The position numbers and the translations under genes were made by a program. Below are positions 1-5,641 of a DNA stretch of 9,587 nucleotides, in pieces (the stretch's first letter is position 1; every line of letters begins with the position of its first letter). The notes beneath the pieces are model-generated. The model saw only the letters and a list, made by a program, of their open reading frames with translations. It was not told where the DNA came from and ran no database searches. The stretch comes from Pirellulales bacterium (GTDB lineage: Bacteria > Planctomycetota > Planctomycetia > Pirellulales > JALHPA01), in contig JALHPA010000058.1 in assembly GCA_022842745.1 (NCBI GenBank), forward strand, positions 1-9,587, read 5' to 3'.

Positions 1-428
1 AGGATCGGATCGACCTGCCAATCGGCATCCATCCTTACCAGCGCGAGAAAATGGCGATCCGCAAGGATCACTCCACCAGCCGCCCGGCAATGACGCAGTA
101 CGAGGTGCTGGAGCGGTTCCCTGGATTCGGATTGGTGCGCGTGCTTCCCAAATCGGGCCGCACCCATCAGATCCGGGTCCACCTGGCCCACATCCAGTGC
201 CCGGTCTTGTGCGACAAGTTGTACGGCGGCCGGGATCGGGTCACGCGCGGGGAACTGACCAAAGCTCGGGACGACGAAACCGTCGTTCTGGCCCGCCAGG
301 CCTTACACGCCGCGAGGCTCAAGCTGCGTCACCCCGACAGCGGCGCGGAGCTGGAGTTCTCCGCCCCCCTTCCCGCCGACATGGAAGCGGTCTTGGAGAT
401 TTTGCGGGCCAACCGGCGGCAGCGATAG
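1..428 (+). CDS. RluA-family pseudouridine synthase, C-terminal part (5' end outside window)
   Basis: This enzyme isomerises uridine to pseudouridine in structured RNA, in most relatives large-subunit rRNA. The reading frame is already open at base 3 and ends at TAG 426-428, giving 141 visible residues. The visible part opens with the stretch around IGIHPYQREKMAI, which follows the catalytic core in RluC/RluD-type enzymes. It continues with the hallmark GRTHQIRVHLA (about bases 153-185), then CPVLCDKLYGG and the terminal block ALHAARLKLRHP...FSAPLP. These match the order in the RluA/RluC/RluD family. The catalytic Asp of the HRLD motif and any S4 domain lie upstream of the window, so catalytic competence and the exact subfamily cannot be judged. 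The gene converges with the lipoprotein gene on the other strand, leaving 54 bp between the stops. An ATG at 51 is internal, because the family motif starts before it. Confidence 0.93.
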   Translation, partial: DRIDLPIGIHPYQREKMAIRKDHSTSRPAMTQYEVLERFPGFGLVRVLPKSGRTHQIRVHLAHIQCPVLCDKLYGGRDRVTRGELTKARDDETVVLARQALHAARLKLRHPDSGAELEFSAPLPADMEAVLEILRANRRQR

Positions 429-482
429 ATTTCGCCCCCTGCCCAAACCCGCGCCGTCATCGCCCGCAGTCGGCCGCACGGC

Positions 483-1649
483 TCACAATCCCGCGGCGCG
501 TTCCGCGGCCGCCGGTTTGGCCGTCGTCCTTGTGGCGTCGGCGGGTGGGGGACCAAATCGGCGATGCCGGTAGATCATCAGCCCGTGGGCCGAGTGGTAC
601 AGCCCGCCGCAGCTAATCGCGATCTCCTGCGTCTGCTCCAATAGCTCGCAGAGCTCCTCGGCCGCCTTCACGACCCACGGCTGCTCCAGTTCCTCCTGTG
701 TCATGCAGGTCGCCAGTACCTCGAACGTGTGCCCGGTGACGTTGATCCGCTCGTCCGGAGAGGCGGAGGTGGCCGGGCGTTCAAAATACAAAGTCGAAAA
801 ACTCCCGTCGGGCTGCTGGAACTGCCGCGCGGTCTGTTTGAGTTGTTGCAGCCGTTCGTCCGCCGCCTTCCATCCGCCGACCAAACTGGCGGGGTCGTTT
901 CCGTGTTCGGCCAAGAATCGATTGACCGACAGCGCCAGCCCAAACAGCCGGTGCGAGCCGCCGCACGAATTGCCGCTCAAGGGCCACGGGTGCGCCGCCT
1001 CCATCGCCACCACCCGTTCCGTCGTCCACGTCTCGCCAGCTTTGTTGGTCCAGGTAGCGTCCAGCGGCAGGTACGTCACCAGCGCCATCAAGGTCCAGGT
1101 GGCTTCCATGCCGTCGTAAATGTCCCATTGCGCCTGCGTCAGCAGATCGCGAATCTTATAGGTCCGATTGCCGACCGTCAGTTCCTCGTCCAGCCCCAAT
1201 CCCGTTTGCGAAAGATACCCCAGCCACTGGTCGGGGTGCCCCTGCCCTTCCTTGGAACCGGCCTCTAGAACGCTGATCACACCCTTGTCCCCCGGGCGCA
1301 GGTTCCAGCCCCGCAACTGCTCCCCCTTGAGCAGCCAGTCCATCGCCGGAACGAGCCGTCCCTCGTGCTCGATGTCGAAATCGCCGCCAAACGCCAACAC
1401 GCCGTGCACCACCTGCCAGGCGGCGTGGTCGCGCGAATTCAACCGCCGGCCGGAGCGCGAAAACTCGACCACTCCGTCGATCCGCCGCGCCAATTCCTGC
1501 GGCGGTTGCAGGTCGCTCGCCGCAATCGCCGGCGGCTCGCCGTTGGCGCTGGCGTTCTCCTTGCTCTTGGTACAGCCAGGCAGGGCGCCGGCCAATAGCA
1601 TCGCAGCCAGCGCGAAATAGCCAAACGCTCTGCGGACGTGGTTTCGCAT
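483..1649 (-). CDS. uncharacterised lipoprotein, probable alpha/alpha-toroid fold
   Basis: A 388-residue protein that I do not recognise as a named family. Residues 1-26 form a lipoprotein signal: basic start (R2, R6, R7), hydrophobic stretch 9-23, then lipobox LPGC with C26 as the lipidated residue. It is therefore predicted to be anchored to a membrane on the outer face. The mature part is rich in predicted helices. QPDGSFSTLYF (279-289) and NVTGHTFEVL (303-312) resemble the repeats of terpenoid-cyclase-like toroids. Two related motifs stand out: SCGGSHRLFGLAL (228-240) and SCGGLYHSAHGLMI (346-359), giving paired Cys and His residues (C229/H233 and C347/H352/H355). Residues 361-388 are a basic, Ala/Pro-rich, probably disordered tail. 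The ATG at 1649 is chosen because the signal peptide begins there; no clear Shine-Dalgarno precedes it. The gene is transcribed alone, divergent from motA. No catalytic function can be assigned; a toroid-type hydrolase or a binding protein are both possible. Confidence 0.85.
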   Translation of the reverse strand: MRNHVRRAFGYFALAAMLLAGALPGCTKSKENASANGEPPAIAASDLQPPQELARRIDGVVEFSRSGRRLNSRDHAAWQVVHGVLAFGGDFDIEHEGRLVPAMDWLLKGEQLRGWNLRPGDKGVISVLEAGSKEGQGHPDQWLGYLSQTGLGLDEELTVGNRTYKIRDLLTQAQWDIYDGMEATWTLMALVTYLPLDATWTNKAGETWTTERVVAMEAAHPWPLSGNSCGGSHRLFGLALSVNRFLAEHGNDPASLVGGWKAADERLQQLKQTARQFQQPDGSFSTLYFERPATSASPDERINVTGHTFEVLATCMTQEELEQPWVVKAAEELCELLEQTQEIAISCGGLYHSAHGLMIYRHRRFGPPPADATRTTAKPAAAERAAGL

Positions 1650-2017
1650 GACAAATCGGGGACAGGCGGGAGATAGCGGCCGGTACGGCGGTCGTGTGAC
1701 CCAATCAATTTCGGCCGGCCGCCCTCCAGCGGGAGATTGGACGGAAATTTAGGCAGGCCAAAACAACTTTGCGGAATATCCCGATCATAGCGAATTTCGC
1801 CCCGGCATCAATTTGCGATCGACTCCGCCGCCGCGAGCTGCGGAGAGCCACAGGCACAAGCCCTCGGCGCAATCCCCACCGGGGCAATCGCAAAACCGGC
1901 GATTCGTCGGCCTATTCCGGCCACATTGCATCCAACCGCATGCTAAGTATCGGTAGAGAAATGGTTCCGGCGCGTCCGCTCTGCGCGCGGTCTGGGTTCA
2001 GGAAGGGTTCGTCGCTC
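1650..2017. other. divergent intergenic region between the lipoprotein gene and motA
   Basis: These 368 bases separate two divergently transcribed genes and should carry both promoters. A minus-strand promoter candidate at 1784-1811 is listed separately. An 8-bp inverted repeat (GCGGCCGG 1676-1683, CCGGCCGC 1715-1722) lies between two copies of the 9-mer GCGGGAGAT (1666-1674 and 1729-1737), near the lipoprotein start. I found no convincing sigma-28, sigma-54 or sigma-70 site in front of motA; TTGCAT (1926-1931) has no good -10 partner. The motA frame is open from 1769, but that stretch has no resemblance to MotA and begins at TTG. I see no small RNA or other gene here. Confidence 0.6.
1784..1811 (-). 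promoter_or_regulatory. candidate sigma-70-type promoter for the lipoprotein gene
   Basis: On the minus strand TTGATG (1806-1811) and TATGAT (1784-1789) are separated by 16 bases. They match the sigma-70 consensus at 4 of 6 and 5 of 6 positions and lie in a locally AT-richer patch of a GC-rich window. Transcription would begin near 1777, leaving a leader of about 127 bases before the ATG at 1649. This rests on consensus matching only; planctomycete promoters are poorly defined and the leader is long. Confidence 0.33.
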
Positions 2018-2881
2018 ATGATTGTCATTGTCGGGTCGCTGGTCGTGATGGGGGCGGTGCTGGTCGGATTCATGGGTTCCGGCGGCCAGGTGGGCGCGCT
2101 CATCCATCCCTTCGAGTTGGTCACAATCGGCGGGGCGGCGTTGGGGGCGATGATTATCATGTCCCCCAAGAAAGTCCTTGTCGATCTGAGCAAAGGCATC
2201 GTCCAATCGCTCAAAGGATCCCCCTACGGCAAGCAGGCCTACGCCGAGCTGTTCAAGCTGATGTACGACCTGCTCCGCGCCGCCCGCCGGGAAGGGTTGA
2301 TGATTCTCGAATCCCACTGCAGCAATCCGCACGAGAGCAGCATTTTCAAAAAGTACCCCCTGATCGCCAACAATCACCACGTCACCGAGTTCATCTGCGG
2401 CGGACTGGCCCCGGTGATCGAAGGCACCGCCAAACCGGACCAGCTTCCGGCCCTGTTCGACGCCGAAATCAAGGTCATCGAAGAGGAGCACCATGCCCCC
2501 ATCGGCGTGTTGGGCAAGACGGCCGACGGGTTGCCTGGCTTCGGGATCGTGGCGGCGGTGCTGGGGATCGTGATCACCATGGGGGCGATCGACGGGCCGG
2601 TCGAGGAGATCGGCCACAAGGTAGGTGCGGCGCTGGTCGGAACCTTCTTGGGAATTCTCCTTTCTTACGGCTTTATTGGACCGCTGGTGTCCCGGATGGA
2701 ATTCCTGGGCCAGGCCGAATTGGGCTTCTTCCGCACGATCGCCACGATCATCGTGGCCTTTGTCAACGATGTGCCCCCCAAAATCGCCATCGACCAGGCC
2801 CGCCGCGGCGTGGGCTCGGAAGTGCGCCCCACCCGGTTGGAACTCGACCAATTGTTCAAGGACGCGGAAGCCAGCGCCTGA
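2018..2881 (+). CDS. motA: MotA, flagellar motor stator protein
   Basis: MotA and MotB form the stator that couples inward ion flow (usually H+) to flagellar rotation in the inner membrane. Starting at ATG 2018 the product has 287 residues, close to the roughly 295 of E. coli MotA. With this start the E. coli functional residues fall at identical numbers: R90 and E98 in the cytoplasmic loop that contacts rotor protein FliG, P173 in GLPGFGIVAAVLG, and P222 in the last membrane segment. Four membrane segments are visible, at about 1-19, 33-50, 172-190 and 202-224. A purine-rich site AGGAAGGG (2000-2007) lies 10 bases before the ATG, and upstream in-frame starts have no family similarity. The gene is followed after 59 bases by motB, so the two are probably co-transcribed. 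No other flagellar gene is in view. ExbB/TolQ-like relatives are excluded by the R90/E98 loop and the motB neighbour. Confidence 0.95.
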   Translation: MIVIVGSLVVMGAVLVGFMGSGGQVGALIHPFELVTIGGAALGAMIIMSPKKVLVDLSKGIVQSLKGSPYGKQAYAELFKLMYDLLRAARREGLMILESHCSNPHESSIFKKYPLIANNHHVTEFICGGLAPVIEGTAKPDQLPALFDAEIKVIEEEHHAPIGVLGKTADGLPGFGIVAAVLGIVITMGAIDGPVEEIGHKVGAALVGTFLGILLSYGFIGPLVSRMEFLGQAELGFFRTIATIIVAFVNDVPPKIAIDQARRGVGSEVRPTRLELDQLFKDAEASA

Positions 2882-2923
2882 CGCGCTGCAACGTATAACG
2901 CGCGCGGGCGCATTTCCCCATTG

Positions 2924-2930
2924 GCGGAGG
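2924..2930 (+). promoter_or_regulatory. Shine-Dalgarno site of motB
   Basis: GCGGAGG lies 10 bases before the motB ATG at 2941. It confirms that start and argues for independent initiation of motB within the motAB message, since the 59-base gap is too wide for stop-start coupling. Confidence 0.6.
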
Positions 2931-2940
2931 AACGACGACG

Positions 2941-3702
2941 ATGGCAGGCAAGGGTGGCGGCGCTTGGAAAGTGGCCTACGCGGACTTCGTGACCGCGATG
3001 ATGGCCTTCTTTTTGGTCATGTGGATCGTGGCCCAGAACAAACCAGTCCGCGAGGCCATCGCCCAGTATTTCAACCATCCCAATGGCGTCGGCACCCAAC
3101 CGGGCGGCATGAACGCCACCGTGCAGATGCGCAAAACCGGGGACGGTTCCGGCGTCAAAGTCAACACCCGCGGCCCCCGCAGCCGCGGAAAGGGGGCCGA
3201 AGCCGCCACCCAGAGCGACGACAGCAACGAACAAAAAGGGGGAATCGGCGCGCGCAAGCCCAGCCTGCTGGTCCTCCATGACGGCGACAATACCCACGCC
3301 GGCACCGTCGTCCCCTTCGCCGAAGCCTCCGCCGTGCTCGACGAACGCGGAAAATTCCGGCTCCAGGAACTCGTCCCCACCCTGAAGGGCAAGCCCAACA
3401 AAATCGAAGTGCGCGGGCACACTTCCGCCCGGCCCTTGCCAACGAATAGCGAATTTATTGACGCCTGGCAGTTGTCGTACGTCCGCTGCCAGACCGTGAT
3501 GGCCTTTTTGACCGAGAACGGCATCGAACCGGAGCGCATTCGCTTAAGCCAGGCCGGTGCGCACGAACCGTTGACCCTCCGCGTCGATACCGGCCTGCAA
3601 AGCCAGAATTCGCGGGTCGAAGTCTACATGCTGGGCGAATTCGTCGACGACTTCAAAGGGACCAAGAAAGAACGGACCGGCGCGACCGCGCGGCACGATT
3701 GA
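2941..3702 (+). CDS. motB: MotB, flagellar motor stator protein with OmpA-like domain
   Basis: MotB anchors the stator to peptidoglycan and carries the ion-binding Asp of the channel. The 253-residue product starts with a short cytoplasmic tail, then WKVAYADFVTAMMAFFLVMW. D15 in YADF corresponds to the ion-carrying D32 of E. coli, and the single membrane helix spans about 15-32. Residues 33-47 (around VREAIAQYF) are amphipathic and sit where the channel plug lies in E. coli. Residues 50-105 are a Gly-rich, charged linker that looks disordered. From about 118 to 232 comes the OmpA/MotB peptidoglycan-binding domain: VPFAEASAVLD, IEVRGHTSA (155-163), WQLSYVR with R182, and NSRVEVYML at the end. 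The protein is shorter than E. coli MotB (308 residues), mainly because both termini are short. The gene follows motA with its own Shine-Dalgarno site. The YADF motif suggests proton use, but ion choice cannot be proven from it. Confidence 0.95.
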   Translation: MAGKGGGAWKVAYADFVTAMMAFFLVMWIVAQNKPVREAIAQYFNHPNGVGTQPGGMNATVQMRKTGDGSGVKVNTRGPRSRGKGAEAATQSDDSNEQKGGIGARKPSLLVLHDGDNTHAGTVVPFAEASAVLDERGKFRLQELVPTLKGKPNKIEVRGHTSARPLPTNSEFIDAWQLSYVRCQTVMAFLTENGIEPERIRLSQAGAHEPLTLRVDTGLQSQNSRVEVYMLGEFVDDFKGTKKERTGATARHD

Positions 3703-3736
3703 ACTGGTCCCCGTTCGGCCGGACATGCCTGCGCCT

Positions 3737-3768
3737 GGCGCCGGCACAAAGCGCGGAATGCCGGCGCC
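3737..3768. terminator. hairpin between convergent genes, candidate bidirectional terminator
   Basis: GGCGCCGGCA (3737-3746) is the exact reverse complement of TGCCGGCGCC (3759-3768), separated by a 12-base loop. It lies 34 bases after the motB stop and 22 bases after the cyclase stop on the other strand, in an 88-bp convergent gap. Its stem is all G/C except one pair. There is no proper T-run on either side (only TTT at 3772-3774 on the plus strand), so it is not a textbook intrinsic terminator. It may act as a bidirectional pause or 3'-end-stabilising structure. Confidence 0.5.
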
Positions 3769-3790
3769 TGATTTGCGCTCGGGGGACTGG

Positions 3791-5563
3791 CTACTTCGCC
3801 GACAGGGCGATCACACCGTCCCAGCCGCCGGGAGCGGAGCGATTGTGCTGGGCGATCATCGCGATCAGGTGGTCTTTCACCCGATCGGCCGCCGGCACCT
3901 TGTGCAGCAGCTCAAACGCGCCTGCCCAATCGCCTGACTCGAATGCCACGAGCGCCTGCTCGTAATCCAAAATTGCCTGGTCGGTGAACTCCGGCAGCTC
4001 GCGCGGCCCGGGGAGCAGTTCAAACACCTGCACCGCCTGGCCCAGGCCGAAGGGGCGGACCTTGGCCACGCGGCGGACGCGCGTTTCTCCGGGTCCGGCC
4101 TGCTGGCGCAACAGGGTCGCCGTCGGCTCGTCGATCAGGATCGGCGCTCGGAAAATTTTGGTCATTCCTTCCAGCCGCGAGGCAAGATTTACCACCGGGC
4201 CGAAGACCGTCACCTTGACGTGATCGGCGGTGCCGATTTTTCCCGCCACCGCGCGGCCGCGGGCGATGCCAATCCCCATTTGGAATCCCGCCAGCGGATG
4301 GTCCGGCAGGCGGGCTGCCGCCGAGAACGCGCTCCAGATTCCCAACGCCGAGAGGCAGCTTCGGCGAGCGGAGTCTGGCTGTGGCATGGGCCACCCCCAG
4401 AATCCCATCGCGGCGTCGCCCTGAAAATCCCCGACGACTCCCCCTTGGTCGAGAATCTGGTGCGTCATCACCCCCAAAGCCTGACTGACCCGCTCCAAGA
4501 GTCCCAGCAGGTCCCCCGCCGCGCGCTCGCTGCGAAGGGAAAACCCGCGCAGGTCGCAAAACAGTACCGAGACGTCGGTCTCGCGCGGGGCCAGAACCCG
4601 CTCGGGATTCTCCTCGGCCAGCGCCTCGAGCACGACCGGTGAGAAGAACTGGCTCAAGCCCGCATGCTGGCGGGACAGGAGCCGCAATTCCCGCAGCGAA
4701 CCGAGCGTGGCCGCGGCCATCTCCGTGAATTTCAGATCGTCGCGCAGGTCGGCGGGGTCCGATTGTTCCGGCGAGCCGCTCTCGTCGCGGGCAAACTTTC
4801 CAGCCAGGTACAAGCCCCACCCGCGGCAAGGCTCCCCCGGCACCGGCGTGCAACAGGCCCAGTCGTAGTTTTCGGCCTGGGTAAAAGCGGGCGCGCCGCT
4901 GACATTCCACAGGTGGAGCAAGCTCTCCCGGCGGCGGATCGATTCCTGGATCAACCGTTCGCTAGGCTGAAACGCCCCCCCCAACTTGCCGCGCCGGTCC
5001 CAATGCAGCACCCGCACCGGCGCGGTGCTCCCCGCGTCGGCGACCGCGACGATCGCCGCCGCATCCGCCTCGCGCACGCCCAACAGCAACACGTTCACCA
5101 GCCGCACGAACAGCTCGGCGTCGGTCGCCGCCCCGGCGATCACCTCCGGCAGGCGGCTGAGGATTTCGATTCGCTCGTCCGCGTCGCGGTATCGGAGCCG
5201 CTTGAGATACTGGGCAGTAAACGAGCGCTCCTGGGCCGGCGCGGGAAATCCGACGGAGACGTTCGCCTGCTCGTCGCTGACGCTGAAACTCGTCCCCCCG
5301 ATGACGAAGTGCTCGCCTGGCCGGATCGCGAACTCCTGCACGGGATTTCCCCGTACAAAAGTCGGATTTCTCGCCGAGGCAAGCTGCCGGCAGCGCAACT
5401 CCCGCCCATCCCAAGTTACCTGCAAATGCTCGCGGGAAATCCGATCGTCCCAGGGCGTCGACCAGGGGGGCGACATCCGCCCCAGCACCACCGTCCGGCC
5501 CACGGGCAGCGCCCGCCGCCAGCGTTGCGAAGGATCAGCGCCTTGGGCGATCAGGTCAGCCAT
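3791..5563 (-). CDS. FHA-GAF-class III adenylate/guanylate cyclase homolog
   Basis: A 590-residue signalling protein without obvious membrane segments, so probably cytoplasmic. An N-terminal FHA domain (about 22-98) shows VVLGR (25-29), ISREH (42-46) and the loop around N66-P67-T68; FHA domains bind phosphothreonine. A GAF-like region follows (about 135-300), then a class III nucleotide cyclase domain (about 325-515). Metal ligands D337 (LFCDLRGFS) and D383 (QGDAAMGFWG), and transition-state residues N459 and R463 (VNLASR), are present. T452 occupies the usual class IIIb purine-contact site. The substrate-selecting Lys expected in VxKFxGD is Asp (D379, in VGDFQGD), so ATP or GTP preference and even activity are uncertain. 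Residues 525-590 form a helical tail containing GDWAGAFELL and a final WDGVIALSAK. The gene lies 78 bp downstream of a kinase gene on the same strand, which suggests an operon. AAGGA lies 12 bases before the ATG, a rather long spacing. Confidence 0.9.
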   Translation of the reverse strand: MADLIAQGADPSQRWRRALPVGRTVVLGRMSPPWSTPWDDRISREHLQVTWDGRELRCRQLASARNPTFVRGNPVQEFAIRPGEHFVIGGTSFSVSDEQANVSVGFPAPAQERSFTAQYLKRLRYRDADERIEILSRLPEVIAGAATDAELFVRLVNVLLLGVREADAAAIVAVADAGSTAPVRVLHWDRRGKLGGAFQPSERLIQESIRRRESLLHLWNVSGAPAFTQAENYDWACCTPVPGEPCRGWGLYLAGKFARDESGSPEQSDPADLRDDLKFTEMAAATLGSLRELRLLSRQHAGLSQFFSPVVLEALAEENPERVLAPRETDVSVLFCDLRGFSLRSERAAGDLLGLLERVSQALGVMTHQILDQGGVVGDFQGDAAMGFWGWPMPQPDSARRSCLSALGIWSAFSAAARLPDHPLAGFQMGIGIARGRAVAGKIGTADHVKVTVFGPVVNLASRLEGMTKIFRAPILIDEPTATLLRQQAGPGETRVRRVAKVRPFGLGQAVQVFELLPGPRELPEFTDQAILDYEQALVAFESGDWAGAFELLHKVPAADRVKDHLIAMIAQHNRSAPGGWDGVIALSAK

Positions 5564-5641
5564 GGCGTCTCAGAATCCTTGTGGCGAACGGTCCCATTCG
5601 CTTTCTTGAACAATCGTCGGCATGGCATGCTTGAATCACCG

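Noticed and set aside
491..508. CCGCGG palindromes at 491-496 and 503-508 as a terminator
   Set aside because: They lie within the last codons of the lipoprotein gene, have a 6-bp stem and no T-run, and such words are common in this composition.
1769..2017. N-terminal extension of MotA by 83 residues
   Set aside because: The frame is open but begins at TTG, has no MotA similarity, and would shift R90, E98, P173 and P222 from their E. coli positions. ATG 2018 has a suitable ribosome-binding site.
1921..2017. Sigma-28 or sigma-54 flagellar promoter for motA
   Set aside because: No match to TAAA-N15-GCCGATAA, and the GGCCACATTGCA stretch has the wrong GG-to-GC spacing for sigma-54.
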